Positions 26,118 to 35,061 of a stretch of DNA of 54,598 nt are shown here, piece after piece. The notes below the pieces were generated by a model. That model ran no database searches. It was not told the origin of the DNA and saw only the letters and a program-made list of their open reading frames with translations. The stretch lies in NCBI GenBank assembly GCA_017993055.1, contig JAGONM010000024.1, positions 1 to 54,598 of the forward strand, in the 5' to 3' direction. The translations under genes were made by a program, and so were the position numbers. Source of the DNA: Armatimonadota bacterium (GTDB lineage: Bacteria > Armatimonadota > UBA5829 > DTJY01). Within the stretch, counting starts at the first letter, position 1, and the number at the start of each line of letters is the position of its first letter.

Positions 26118-26206
26118 GTGCGTGTCCAGAGGATTGTATACCCGGCGCCGCGGTGATGCGTCTAATGACCGGGGTGTGAGGCCTCGGAGAAATACAGGAG
26201 GTATGA

Positions 26207-27001
26207 ATGATGCGATTGGTTATGATGTTTGGTCTGGCTTGCCTGTTGACCTGTGCGGTGTTCGCGGCCGATGAGCCTGCGCAGTCTGCCCAGGGGACAA
26301 AGGTGATCATCCAGTTTGAGGATGTTGACGCCGCGGACGCGCTGGTGGCGCTTTCGCAGAAGGCGCAGATTACTATTCTTGGCGACGCGACCGTAAAGGG
26401 CAAGGTGAGTGGGAATTTCATCAACGAGGTTCCGATCGAGGATGTACTCAACACCATCTGTAAGCCAAACAATCTCGAATGGTACAGTGCACGTGTCAGC
26501 ATCGCTCCGAACGAGCGGCCAAATGCGCAGAGAATTCTAGCGCTGATAGATGCACTGAAAGGGCTTGGCAACACGAGTCTGATCGTCCAGAATCCGCTGA
26601 AGAAACAGGATACGGTCTTCATTGCGGCAGCAGAGGCAGGATCCGTGGACTTTGGCCCGCTATCCGATTCTTTGAAGCTGAGACCTATCTACGTTGTACG
26701 GGCGGTTCCTCAGCCGGTGGGTCCGAACGCTCCGCAGGCGAGCGCGCTCGGTCAGCCGCCGGCGGAGGTATCAGCCGCCGCCAGCCAGGTGTGGAACTAC
26801 TTCTCGCAGATGCAACCGCAGACACAGATGCAGGTCATGCGGGAGCTGGGGCGCATGGTGTTTCAGAATATCCCCCGCGAACAGATGGACCAGATGAGAG
26901 AGCAGTGGCGACAGAACAACCCCGACCGCGGTGACCGCGGCAGCTGGGGGGGCCGTGATGGTCAGCGCGGGGAAGGGGGTCCTCCCCGACCGCCGCAGTA
27001 G
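26207..27001 (+). CDS. Secreted protein with a secretin/TonB short N-terminal (STN)-like domain
   Basis: The protein has 264 residues, with a signal peptide ending CAVFA. Residues about 30-100 resemble the STN or secretin N0 domain: FEDVDAADALVALSQKAQITIL, then GKVSGNFINEVPIEDVLNTIC. That domain usually precedes a beta-barrel or secretin, which is absent here. The rest is a Q/P/A-rich region, a short helix-rich part (MQVMRELGRMVFQNIPREQM) and a glycine/arginine-rich tail (RGDRGSWGGRDG). It may be a free periplasmic partner of a secretin, or a scaffold. AGGAGG lies five bases before the ATG. A strong terminator follows. Confidence 0.7.
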   Translation: MMRLVMMFGLACLLTCAVFAADEPAQSAQGTKVIIQFEDVDAADALVALSQKAQITILGDATVKGKVSGNFINEVPIEDVLNTICKPNNLEWYSARVSIAPNERPNAQRILALIDALKGLGNTSLIVQNPLKKQDTVFIAAAEAGSVDFGPLSDSLKLRPIYVVRAVPQPVGPNAPQASALGQPPAEVSAAASQVWNYFSQMQPQTQMQVMRELGRMVFQNIPREQMDQMREQWRQNNPDRGDRGSWGGRDGQRGEGGPPRPPQ

Positions 27002-27032
27002 TAGTGCGGTACTCGCCTGATCGCTCCCTGCG

Positions 27033-27073
27033 GAAGCACGACCAGAGCGTCACGCCCTGGTCGTGCTTCTTTC
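27033..27073 (+). terminator. Rho-independent terminator
   Basis: A perfect 13-bp stem (GAAGCACGACCAG at 27033-27045 with CTGGTCGTGCTTC at 27057-27069) has an 11-base loop and is followed by TTT. It closes the unit ending with the STN-like gene. Confidence 0.85.
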
Positions 27074-27170
27074 GTTGGCAGGGAGGGCGTATAGCTAGCG
27101 GCATTGAACTCAGCCATGACGTGCATTCGCAGACGTCCTGTGGCACTCTACTGCGGAAAGGAGTAATCAG

Positions 27171-27947
27171 ATGCGCATCGGGTTCATCTGTGACCTGACT
27201 GAGGATGATTTTCGATTCGCCAGCGAGAACGGGTTCAGATGCGTCGAATGGAACGGCAGCGACAACATTGACTTCCTTCCTATGGCCCCGGAACTGGCCA
27301 GGTATTCGAGGGAATATGGCGTTCCGTTCAACATGATCGGCCTCTTCGGCAGGAACTACATCTCCGATGATCCTGAGGAGCGGGCGCGGCACCTCTCGGA
27401 TGCCAAGAAGACGATTGACTTCTGCGAGGCGATAGGATCACCTCTTTTCGTAACCGGAGGAGGCCATCCGGAGAACAGATCGCTCGCCGAGAACGTCAGC
27501 CGCGCCGCCGATCATCTGGGGAAGCTGATTGAGTACGGTGAGCCCAGAGGTGTTCGAGTCGCCCTGTACAACTGCCACTGGGGCAACTTCGCCGTCGCTC
27601 CGGATGCCTGGGATATGTTGATGCCCGCGCTCCCTAGACTCGGCATCAAGTACGATCCATCGCATGCCATCGGGGACGGTCGGGACTACCTGGTGGAACT
27701 GCGGGACTGGGGCACGAGGGTCTACCATGTCCACGCGAAGGGCTCGCTTGCCATCGGGGGCAAGCGATTTCCCGACCCGATGCCGGGCATGGACGAAACG
27801 AACTGGGGCGCCATGTTTGCAGTCCTCTACGAGCAGAACTATCCGGGTGACGTGAACATCGAACCACACTCTGGCGACTGGGTGGGCGTCCGGCGGCGAG
27901 CCGGCCTCCTGTTCTCGAAACGCTATCTGGAGCAATTCGTTATCTAG
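27171..27947 (+). CDS. Sugar phosphate isomerase/epimerase-like TIM-barrel protein
   Basis: The protein has 258 residues of the same superfamily as the gene at 6717-7586 but not closely alike. MRIGFICDLTEDDFRFASENGFRCVEW is the opening strand. VALYNCHWGNFAV, IKYDPSHAIGDGRD and VYHVHAKGS carry the metal-binding residues, and VNIEPHSGDW is the last strand. AAGGAG lies seven bases before the ATG. It starts a three-gene run with a VOC-fold and a PHP protein, so its substrate may be a sugar or polyol derivative handled by all three. Confidence 0.8.
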   Translation: MRIGFICDLTEDDFRFASENGFRCVEWNGSDNIDFLPMAPELARYSREYGVPFNMIGLFGRNYISDDPEERARHLSDAKKTIDFCEAIGSPLFVTGGGHPENRSLAENVSRAADHLGKLIEYGEPRGVRVALYNCHWGNFAVAPDAWDMLMPALPRLGIKYDPSHAIGDGRDYLVELRDWGTRVYHVHAKGSLAIGGKRFPDPMPGMDETNWGAMFAVLYEQNYPGDVNIEPHSGDWVGVRRRAGLLFSKRYLEQFVI

Positions 27948-28022
27948 TCGGGAGTGAGCGGCCAAACTGCAAGGCAGATGACGGAACTAATCGTCTCTCG
28001 TTCGACTGCACTGGAGGCTTTC

Positions 28023-28433
28023 ATGCTGAGAGGCCTGACTCATGTGGCCGTATGGGTGACCGACATCGCGCGGGCGCTGGACTTCTACACGCGCATTCCA
28101 GGCGTGCACGAGCATTTCCGGCTGCACAAGGACGACGGCTCCCTGTGGCTGATCTACCTTCGGATAGCTCCTTACCAGTTCGTCGAGTTGTTCCCGCGAG
28201 CCACCGGGTCCTATGTGCAGCCTACGCACGCGGGATACTCTCACTTCTGCATAGAGACCGACGACATCCGGACGCTCCACGGCGAACTGGTCGCGAACGG
28301 GATTACCCCGGATTCCGAGCCTAGGATGGGCGCCGACGGCTCGTGGCAGTTCTGGATTCACGATCCCGACGGCAATCCGATCGAGTTTCAGCAGTTCGTC
28401 GACGGCTCGCTGCATCACGGACGTCGGCAATGA
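28023..28433 (+). CDS. VOC-family (glyoxalase fold) protein
   Basis: The protein has 136 residues with paired beta-alpha-beta-beta-beta motifs: LTHVAVWVTDIARALDFYTRIPG at the N-terminus and AGYSHFCIETDDIRTLHGEL in the second half, ending FWIHDPDGNPIEFQQF. The metal ligands of this fold are H in LTHVAV, E in VELFPRA, H in YSHFCI and E in IEFQ. Members include lyases, isomerases and dioxygenases; the reaction is not evident. GGAGG lies five bases before the ATG at 28023. Its stop overlaps the next start (ATGA). Confidence 0.8.
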   Translation: MLRGLTHVAVWVTDIARALDFYTRIPGVHEHFRLHKDDGSLWLIYLRIAPYQFVELFPRATGSYVQPTHAGYSHFCIETDDIRTLHGELVANGITPDSEPRMGADGSWQFWIHDPDGNPIEFQQFVDGSLHHGRRQ

Positions 28434-29227
28434 TCACTTCATACCACTGTCATTCGCGCTGGAGCGACGGCGAGGGTGAGATCCTTGACTTCGTCCGTGT
28501 GGCCGGCGAGATCGGAATCTCGGAGGTCGGCCTGTCGGATCACTACGTCCTGACTCCTGATCGAAGGCGCAAGGATTGGGCGATGCCGCTCGATGCTCTA
28601 GACGACTACGTCGCAGAGGTGCGGGCAGCGGGCGAGGAGTCTGGGGGAGGGACGGTTGTCAGGCTCGGTATCGAGGCCGACTACATACCGGAGACTGCTG
28701 GCGAGTTGCGCGACATACTCTCCCAACATGCATTCGACTATGTCATCGGCTCGGTACACTCCGTGGACGGCTTTCCGATAGATGGCAGCGCCGCTGACTG
28801 GGAGCCTCTATCCCAGTCAGAGCGGGACGATATTGTGCGAGGATACTGGACTCGACTATGCGAGATGGCCGCGAGTCGCGTATTTGATTTTGCCGGGCAT
28901 CTCGACCTTACAAAGAAGTTCGGATACCGCCCGGTCGCGAATACCTCGCAACGGGTTTCATCGGCCCTTGATGCGCTGGCATCATCGGGCATGGCAGTCG
29001 AACTGAACACGTCTGGATGGTACGTCCCGGCGGGCGAGCAGTACCCGTCATCCGAGATTCTCGCAGGGTGCTTTGTGCGAGGTATTCCCGTTCTTGTGAC
29101 GGCCGATGCGCACACTCCGTGCAACGTTGATCGCGACCTCGCCCGCGGCCATTCACTTCTGCGAGGTATCGGGTATCGGGAGCTGTCCTGCTTTGCAGGA
29201 CGCGTTCGAGGCAACTATGCGCTCTAG
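28430..29227 (+). CDS. PHP-domain phosphoesterase, histidinol-phosphatase-like
   Basis: The protein has 265 residues. The metal-binding PHP motifs are YHCHSRWSDGEG (residues about 5-16), GLSDHYVLTP, GIEADYIPE, VIGSVHSVDG, AGHLDLTKKFG and VTADAHTP. This order matches HisJ-type histidinol phosphatases, trinuclear metal phosphoesterases. No other histidine biosynthesis gene is near, so it may act on a sugar phosphate instead. The four-base overlap with the VOC gene indicates coupled translation. Confidence 0.82.
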   Translation: MITSYHCHSRWSDGEGEILDFVRVAGEIGISEVGLSDHYVLTPDRRRKDWAMPLDALDDYVAEVRAAGEESGGGTVVRLGIEADYIPETAGELRDILSQHAFDYVIGSVHSVDGFPIDGSAADWEPLSQSERDDIVRGYWTRLCEMAASRVFDFAGHLDLTKKFGYRPVANTSQRVSSALDALASSGMAVELNTSGWYVPAGEQYPSSEILAGCFVRGIPVLVTADAHTPCNVDRDLARGHSLLRGIGYRELSCFAGRVRGNYAL

Positions 29228-29495
29228 ACCGGCGGATCGTAACCGACGATATGAAAACGTTTGCAGAGACTCTTCGGGCATTGGGAGGATTTTCCATCGC
29301 ATATAGCGAATAGTTCGTGCGAGAAAGTCAAGAATCGTGATGCACACGGAGATTCGCAATAGATCGCCGTACATATCTGAATGGTGTGCCTGCCGGAACC
29401 ATATCAGTATCGCAGCCGTATAAACTAGTGTTTGCGCTGATGGATTGGCCCCGTGCAGTCGAGGGATTTTCTCTTTTTCGGGGCGACCTTCGAAC
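29228..29495. other. Intergenic stretch without a supported gene
   Basis: About 270 bases follow the PHP gene before the next promoter. Composition is more AT-rich than the coding sequence. I see no ORF with a ribosome site, no RNA gene and no convincing terminator. Confidence 0.5.
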
Positions 29496-29524
29496 TTGTG
29501 TTCGCCAGTTGTTTGTGCTATAAT
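29496..29524 (+). promoter_or_regulatory. Extended -10 promoter for the small acidic protein gene
   Basis: TTGTGT (29496-29501), a 17-base spacer and TATAAT (29519-29524) preceded by TGC. The leader to the ATG at 29621 would be about 90 bases. Confidence 0.65.
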
Positions 29525-29620
29525 ACAGGGCGTCCTGTTTGCAGTGCAAGTCACGATCGGGTCGGAGGCCTCGCATTGCCAGCGACTGGCAACCGATACC
29601 CTGAAAAGGATCGCATCAAA

Positions 29621-29941
29621 ATGAGCATGACGAGAGACGCATACGCGAAAGAAGTGTTGAGAGTCGCAGAGGCAGCACTGTACGGAGGAGAATCCGTGCT
29701 GTGTCCGCACGAGGGATGCCAGGAACGTTTGTCCATCGTCAAACAGGGCGTCTTGAGCACCAGGTCAATCAGCTGTCCGGTGCACGGCCACATATTCCAG
29801 GAACAGAGGGTGGAGCCGTTTAGCAAGTTGGAGTGGCACGAGGCACCTGAAACTGTGGATGACGACGATGACGAGTGTTTCGAGGAGAGAGATCTCATCG
29901 AGTCGGAGTATGCCTCGTTCGAGGTCTTGGTGAACGACTAG
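29621..29941 (+). CDS. Small acidic protein with a possible zinc-binding cysteine/histidine pair set
   Basis: The protein has 106 residues. CPHEGC (about residues 28-33) and CPVHGH (about 52-57) could together bind a zinc ion like a zinc ribbon. The C-terminal third is strongly acidic (DDDDDECFEERD). No family is recognised. The ATG at 29621 has AAAAGGA about 12 bases upstream; the open frame upstream to 29453 crosses the promoter, so it is not translated. It has its own promoter and a strong hairpin after the stop, so it is a free-standing gene. Confidence 0.65.
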   Translation: MSMTRDAYAKEVLRVAEAALYGGESVLCPHEGCQERLSIVKQGVLSTRSISCPVHGHIFQEQRVEPFSKLEWHEAPETVDDDDDECFEERDLIESEYASFEVLVND

Positions 29942-29971
29942 CTTGTTGTCATCGGATCGGCGCAGAAGGAG

Positions 29972-30004
29972 GACAGCCCGCTCCCCCTGAGGGAGCGGGC
30001 TGTC
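29972..30004. terminator. Strong bidirectional hairpin between convergent genes
   Basis: A perfect 14-bp stem (GACAGCCCGCTCCC at 29972-29985 with its complement at 29991-30004) has a 5-base loop. It lies between the plus-strand gene ending at 29941 and the minus-strand gene ending at 30011. No long T tract is present on either side. Confidence 0.75.
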
Positions 30005-30010
30005 GGCGTC

Positions 30011-31462
30011 TCAGATATCCACGAGTCTTACGCTCAGGGATATCTCACGGAAGCGGTTGCGCCACGTTAGCTTCGGCTCCAGGCAGTGGAAACGCTTGGC
30101 TACGGAGACTAGCGTATCGAATACGGAGTCGTTTCTGACGTCATATCGTAGTCCCAAGTCCAAGGAGACGCCGCCTACGGGATATCGCAGTCTTGCGGCG
30201 AGTTCTTCCTGGATCTCCACGGGATCGAACTCGAACGGGGTCGCGCCGCTTACGGCGTGCGTCAGATAAGTCAACGCGATGTAAGAGTCCGGCCCGAGCC
30301 GATGCTCGGCGGCAAGCTGACCCCCAATGCTCATATAGTCATCACCTGTCCCGTACCGGGAATAGCGGGCCATCATGGCAGGCATCGCTCTTGTCGTGTC
30401 GGAGAGACGAATGGGACCTATCCATACCAGAGCCCGCAAATCGGCTCGGGAAGACCCTCTACCTGAAGGCTCCTCGGCAAAGTATCCCAGTCCCGCTTCC
30501 GCGATAACGCCTATGCCGGACCGCGCTTCGCGCGCCTTGAGAGGATCCAGCAAGTCACCCGAGAGCGTGATGGAGTTCTCCGGGCGTTGGCGGAGACCGG
30601 GGTCTCCGGCGGCGCGGAGCTGCCACGTAAGTTCGGGGAGTCTAGAGACCAGAACATCAGATCGTCTTCCCGCATAGTGCGGTTCCAGATATGCGGCTCG
30701 CAACCCAAAAGGTGTGCCGGCAACATCCGGAAGCATCAGGCTGCCTTGAAGGAACTGTCGAGTTGAGATGCGAAGCGTCATGCGACCGGTCGAAGAACGC
30801 CCGCCCGCGATGTCAATGGCATGCTCGGTATAGAAGCCATACCGTCCAGTGAAGCCGACCGAGGGGAGTTGCAGACCCGCAGTGTCCCGATCTCTCAGCA
30901 AGAGGCTGTACTTCGGGATACTGAAGAGCGTGTTGCCGAAGGCGACCATCCTCAATCTCCGCGCCGAGAGCCTGTTCCCGGGTTGGATTCGCAACTCACC
31001 CGCCGAGAGATAGTAGTGCGGTGACTCCTGATCGCAGGTGGTGAATCGGGTTTTCTTGAGGAGATAGCCTTCCGGGCTCGACACCAACTCCTCCCCGCGG
31101 AACAAGAAACCCTCGATGGACGCACTTGCATCGCGAAAGCTACCGATCCTGGTTCGGTAGTTGTATACCAGACCGTGGCCTGTGATAATGCGCTCGCCTT
31201 GGGTAAAGACCACCTGTCCCTCTGCGTCGAACGCACCCGTTACGAAACTTCCGCCTACGGAGTCCGCCGTGACGGTAGTCTCCCCGTACACAACCCTAGC
31301 ATCTCCGTCGGCGCGGAATGCCTTTGAGTCGAAGTCGAACTCCTGGTACTCACCGGTAACCTGAACATCCAGGAATTCGGGACTGGGCGACAAGTCGGCG
31401 GCCTGCAACGGGGAGAGAAACGCGGTAATCAGGAGTACTATGATTCGAACCGCCGTGTTCAA
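30011..31462 (-). CDS. LptD/OstA-like outer-membrane protein
   Basis: The protein has about 483 residues, with a hydrophobic signal-like start (IIVLLITAFLSPLQA). Residues about 25-150 contain the OstA/LptA-like repeat pattern (AFRADGDARVVYGETTVTADSV, GHGLVYNYRTRIGSFRDAS). The rest is alternating beta-strand sequence typical of an outer-membrane barrel, ending in LSVRLVDI. It resembles LPS-assembly proteins but is shorter than LptD of proteobacteria (about 780 residues). Its presence supports a diderm envelope. The best start is TTG at 31462, 14 bases after the herA stop; the longer frame to 31729 only overlaps herA. It is the last gene of the nurA-herA operon. Confidence 0.7.
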   Translation of the reverse strand: MNTAVRIIVLLITAFLSPLQAADLSPSPEFLDVQVTGEYQEFDFDSKAFRADGDARVVYGETTVTADSVGGSFVTGAFDAEGQVVFTQGERIITGHGLVYNYRTRIGSFRDASASIEGFLFRGEELVSSPEGYLLKKTRFTTCDQESPHYYLSAGELRIQPGNRLSARRLRMVAFGNTLFSIPKYSLLLRDRDTAGLQLPSVGFTGRYGFYTEHAIDIAGGRSSTGRMTLRISTRQFLQGSLMLPDVAGTPFGLRAAYLEPHYAGRRSDVLVSRLPELTWQLRAAGDPGLRQRPENSITLSGDLLDPLKAREARSGIGVIAEAGLGYFAEEPSGRGSSRADLRALVWIGPIRLSDTTRAMPAMMARYSRYGTGDDYMSIGGQLAAEHRLGPDSYIALTYLTHAVSGATPFEFDPVEIQEELAARLRYPVGGVSLDLGLRYDVRNDSVFDTLVSVAKRFHCLEPKLTWRNRFREISLSVRLVDI

Positions 31463-31476
31463 ATGCTTATTCCACT

Positions 31477-33123
31477 CTAGGCAAAGTCGATGTCCATCTC
31501 TCGCGCGGCCTGCTCGGCCCGCTTCCCGCCATCCGGATGGCCCATGCTGCGCCGGAAATCCTGGTCGTCGTACATGCGGGTCTTCACAACGACCGGCATC
31601 GGGACCGCGTGCCCGATCACAAGAGCCTGCTGCTTGCTGTCCAGGCTCGCCAGGACGCTCCTCAGGCCCCCCGCGCCGCTGACCCCGGTCATCACCGCGT
31701 CTATGTCCTTCTCGTCGTTCAGCAGGCATGTGATGCGCGTGCCGACCTGTGACAGTACCTCGGCATCGATCCCCGACGGTCGCTGATCGACGACCAGCAG
31801 CGTCACGCTATACTTTCGCATCTCTCGCGCGATTGTCCCGAAGATCGTCTGGCCAGCAACCGAAGGGCTCAGGAACTTGTGCGCCTCTTCGATGGTGATC
31901 ACCAGCGGCAGAGGCTTCGGGCGGTCTCCCCCGAGCGATTCCTCCGTCTTCTCGACGTACTTTCCGTGGATACGCCTCGTCAGGATATTGGCCACGAGCA
32001 TGTACCTCAGCGGCTGGGTATGCTGGCCGAACTCCAGGACGACGTGTTTGCCGCCGTCGAGGTAACTCATGATCTGCTTGACGGCATCGACGTCGATCGT
32101 GTCCTTTGAGTCGTCGATGAGGAACGACTTACAGCTCTCCGCCAATACTCGCAGTTTCCTCTGAAGGGCAGACAGCGCGCCTTGGTGGACATTGTTGTGC
32201 TCGCAGAAATCGTCGATGTCGTCGCGTTCCATCTCCATGAGCTTGCTCAGCCAGCGATCCTCAAACCGGCCCACGAGCGCGTAGCCCGTTTCTACCGCCG
32301 TTGAGGACAGGTTCAGATCGTGCTGGAGCAAGACGATATCGTCCACCGTCACCTGGCTGTAGGGAATCTTCACCTCAAAGTCGATCGGCGCTCCCCTCCG
32401 GCGAGACGAGTCCGGGTCGAGCGAGAAGACCGCCACCTGGTCGCGGAAGTACTGCTTCAGTCCGCGCACCTCGGCCCGGTCGCCTTCGACGGTTCCCTTC
32501 CAGCCGTACTCGCTGTGCATGTCGAATACGAGGTTCGCGGCCTTGCGGTTCTTGATGATTCCGCAGAGCATGATGCGCGTCAGGAAGGTCTTGCCCGTGC
32601 CTGACTTGCCGAAGATGCCGTTGCTCCGTTCGACGAACCGTTCGAGGTTGATGCACACCGGCGTCTCCTCCATGTCCAGAGGGGTGCCGATGTTGAAGAA
32701 CCTGACGTTCTCGTTCTCGTCACCGAAGATCCGGTTGACATCCTGTCCCGTTGCGGGGAGCACCGGACTGAAGTGGCCGGGGATCGTCTTTACGGGCAAC
32801 AGGTCCGACTCCAGGTCGTTCTTCGGCACCATCAGCATCGGTCGAAGGGAGATGGTTCCGTAGGTAGTTGTACCGCTCAGTATACAGCGCATCAGTTCGT
32901 CGCTTCGGCCCGGCGGATTGTCGAGCAGTCCGCGAGCCGAGGTGCTGAGCGTCACGTCCGTGATCATCGAGAAGAAGCGGAACTTCTCGCCCTCTACAAC
33001 GACGAACTTCCCCGCCCGCACGTCCTCAACGCTGTTCCCCGCATCGAGCTTCATCTCCAGGCCTTCGACCAGCGACCCCTGGACTATCTGTCCGATCTCG
33101 CTGGGGGACATGACTTGATCCAT
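31477..33123 (-). CDS. herA: HerA-like hexameric ATPase/translocase
   Basis: The protein has 548 residues. An N-terminal HAS-barrel-like region (about 1-150) is followed by a RecA/FtsK-type motor. Walker A is GKSGTGKT (172-179), then FDMHSEYGW. Walker B is LVITIEEAH (about residue 410) and a sensor region is TLLVVDQRPSG. HerA proteins form rings that work with the NurA nuclease to resect DNA ends. Here a NurA-like gene lies two genes upstream in the same operon. AGGAGG precedes the ATG by nine bases, and the start follows the previous stop directly. Bacterial HerA also appears in anti-phage systems, but a repair role fits the NurA partner better. Confidence 0.88.
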   Translation of the reverse strand: MDQVMSPSEIGQIVQGSLVEGLEMKLDAGNSVEDVRAGKFVVVEGEKFRFFSMITDVTLSTSARGLLDNPPGRSDELMRCILSGTTTYGTISLRPMLMVPKNDLESDLLPVKTIPGHFSPVLPATGQDVNRIFGDENENVRFFNIGTPLDMEETPVCINLERFVERSNGIFGKSGTGKTFLTRIMLCGIIKNRKAANLVFDMHSEYGWKGTVEGDRAEVRGLKQYFRDQVAVFSLDPDSSRRRGAPIDFEVKIPYSQVTVDDIVLLQHDLNLSSTAVETGYALVGRFEDRWLSKLMEMERDDIDDFCEHNNVHQGALSALQRKLRVLAESCKSFLIDDSKDTIDVDAVKQIMSYLDGGKHVVLEFGQHTQPLRYMLVANILTRRIHGKYVEKTEESLGGDRPKPLPLVITIEEAHKFLSPSVAGQTIFGTIAREMRKYSVTLLVVDQRPSGIDAEVLSQVGTRITCLLNDEKDIDAVMTGVSGAGGLRSVLASLDSKQQALVIGHAVPMPVVVKTRMYDDQDFRRSMGHPDGGKRAEQAAREMDIDFA

Positions 33124-33861
33124 CTATCGAATCCTCCTGACGATCGCACGCAACCGCTCGTAGTCGTCCCGCAGGAGGCTGGCCAGCTCCTTGCCGGCGT
33201 TCACGATGAAATCGCGATCTCCGTTCCGCGCGGCAAGGGCCTCACGAATGCACGCCGCGACCATTTCGTCACACGGCGCGTTGTGGAAGCCCACCAAGGT
33301 GCGGAGGAAGTCCGTGCGGTCAGTGAAGCGTGCGATCTCCTCTGCGTTGCACTCGAACACCTGCGTGTGGATTCTGGGGGGCAGGGAAGGGAGGTACTGC
33401 CTGATGGAGTTCCCGTGCGCGTACCCAACGATCGCTGCCTGGAACTTGGTCATAAGCAGCCACTCCGCAAGCTGAGGCTGTTCGCGGGCGAGTTCGTCCT
33501 CTGCCTTCCAGTATGCACGGGGCTGCTTGCCAGTTTCGGTGCTCGTCGTCGTTGCGCTGTAGACGACTGCGAAGATCGCCGGCTGAAGGGTGGTAGACGT
33601 GTCGATATCCCCCCCGGCCATAACCGCGTCGTAGTCTGCGCTGAACGATCCCTCGGCTGCCCGGAACGCGAACGGATCGTCGGGATCGGAGGCCGGAGTC
33701 TCTTGCACGACCGGCGTCATGTCATCCATCCCTGTATCCATCAGGATCTTGACGAAGCTGCCGAACCTGGGCGGTGCGTGAAGAGTATAGCTCTCGGCCG
33801 TAAACTCGGATGTACTCGCCTCGATGATCTCGCCGATAAACTCGTGTTCGTCCGTCATCAT
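33124..33861 (-). CDS. Conserved-looking protein between nurA and herA, function unknown
   Basis: The protein has 245 residues. The N-terminal stretch FIGEIIEASTSEFTAESYTL followed by PPRFGSFVKI resembles a HAS-barrel pattern like that of HerA, which could let it dock onto the HerA ring; this is inference. The rest is mostly helical with no catalytic motif (ECNAEEIARFTDRTDFLRTLVGFHN, LRDDYERLRAIVRRIR). It is set within the operon with 5 bases before and none after, so its product very likely works with NurA and HerA as an adaptor or regulator. Confidence 0.65.
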   Translation of the reverse strand: MMTDEHEFIGEIIEASTSEFTAESYTLHAPPRFGSFVKILMDTGMDDMTPVVQETPASDPDDPFAFRAAEGSFSADYDAVMAGGDIDTSTTLQPAIFAVVYSATTTSTETGKQPRAYWKAEDELAREQPQLAEWLLMTKFQAAIVGYAHGNSIRQYLPSLPPRIHTQVFECNAEEIARFTDRTDFLRTLVGFHNAPCDEMVAACIREALAARNGDRDFIVNAGKELASLLRDDYERLRAIVRRIR

Positions 33862-33866
33862 CGCTG

Positions 33867-35033
33867 TCAGTATCCCTTCGATATCCGCTTCAGGCTGCGT
33901 GTCACCGGCGCCCCATGCTTGATCATAGAGCGTTCCAGAATCTCGTAGAAAGCGCGCCGTTCTGGTCCGCGAACCACCGCTTTGTCGTGTGCCTCGCTAA
34001 GTGCAACGGGATATCCTTGACCTTTCCCCGCCTGGTCAGAGCAAACCGAGTGTATCCCATTAAGCAGTCGGGGGCTCTCCGCGACCCAGGTCGGGATCTC
34101 GATTCGAGCGATTTCCATGCCAACGCTCAGGTAGAACGCCCCGATCTTGTGTTCGCCGTATGACTCCAGAATCCTCGATTGGCTCGTGAATACCACGGAG
34201 CGTTCGCCTTGCTTGAGCCGCCTCCCATACACCGCGCGGTCGGTCAGTCGGCCAAGCCGCTCGCAGGGACGATCGGCGATGTCCGGATGCGGGCAGCGGT
34301 CGCAGTTCACGTCGGGCATGTCGCAGAGCATAACGCGCATTGAGTTTGTGAAGTCCCTGCTCCCGGGATCGCTGATGTATCCTGCGATAGGGACGCCGAG
34401 GCTCTTGGCAAGGTCGAACGTGGCAAGGTACTCCTCCAGAACCTTCTCCTTGAAGTCCGGCGGCTCGTTCTCGAGGGACCAGCGAATAAGGCTGCCGTCC
34501 ATGAGCGCGACCACCGGCACACCCGTATCCGCGGCGGCGCGGATCGCATGGAGCATCTCCAGACCCTCGGCCGATGCTCGACGTATGGCGAGAAGCTTCT
34601 CGGCCACAGGAACCTTTCGTCCACCGTATTCCTCGAATATGTCCTGTTCCTTGTAGCAGAGCTTCGGAAACGAGCGGAACGTTGGCCGTTCCGGGACTCC
34701 GTAATAGAGCGTGACGCTCGAGGTGTTGATCAGAAAGCAGTAAGAAACCTCATGCTTGTCGGGGGCAATCTGAGATCCGTCAACCGCGACGACCGCGTGA
34801 GGCATCGGGAGATCGGGGCAGGGGAATGCGCGGTCTGGTGGTTCTTGGAAGTTCGAAAGCAGCCATGACGTGCGGGCCTCTCGGATTCGATGCTTCGCGC
34901 TGTCCGGATCGGATGCCATTCTCCGAATGACACCGTCGGCTGCATGGATCTGCTCTTCGGCTCCACGAGCGGACTCCGCACTCTCCCTTCCGAAAGCATC
35001 TATGTCGTGGAGAATCTTCTCGAGTTCAAGCAT
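33867..35033 (-). CDS. nurA: NurA-like DNA end-resection nuclease
   Basis: The protein has 388 residues. VVAVDGSQI at about residue 82 is the NurA motif with the first catalytic aspartate. VVALMDGSLIRW (about 173) carries the second conserved aspartate, and HKIGAFYLSVG with IEIPTWVA are later core strands. NurA is an RNaseH-like 5'-3' exonuclease/endonuclease that needs HerA for processive resection. It is the first gene of the operon nurA - unknown - herA - lptD-like. Its promoter is at 35062-35091, divergent from rpiB. No clear ribosome site is seen. Confidence 0.85.
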   Translation of the reverse strand: MLELEKILHDIDAFGRESAESARGAEEQIHAADGVIRRMASDPDSAKHRIREARTSWLLSNFQEPPDRAFPCPDLPMPHAVVAVDGSQIAPDKHEVSYCFLINTSSVTLYYGVPERPTFRSFPKLCYKEQDIFEEYGGRKVPVAEKLLAIRRASAEGLEMLHAIRAAADTGVPVVALMDGSLIRWSLENEPPDFKEKVLEEYLATFDLAKSLGVPIAGYISDPGSRDFTNSMRVMLCDMPDVNCDRCPHPDIADRPCERLGRLTDRAVYGRRLKQGERSVVFTSQSRILESYGEHKIGAFYLSVGMEIARIEIPTWVAESPRLLNGIHSVCSDQAGKGQGYPVALSEAHDKAVVRGPERRAFYEILERSMIKHGAPVTRSLKRISKGY

Positions 35034-35061
35034 TGAGGCGATCCATGCCGAATGATGCCTG

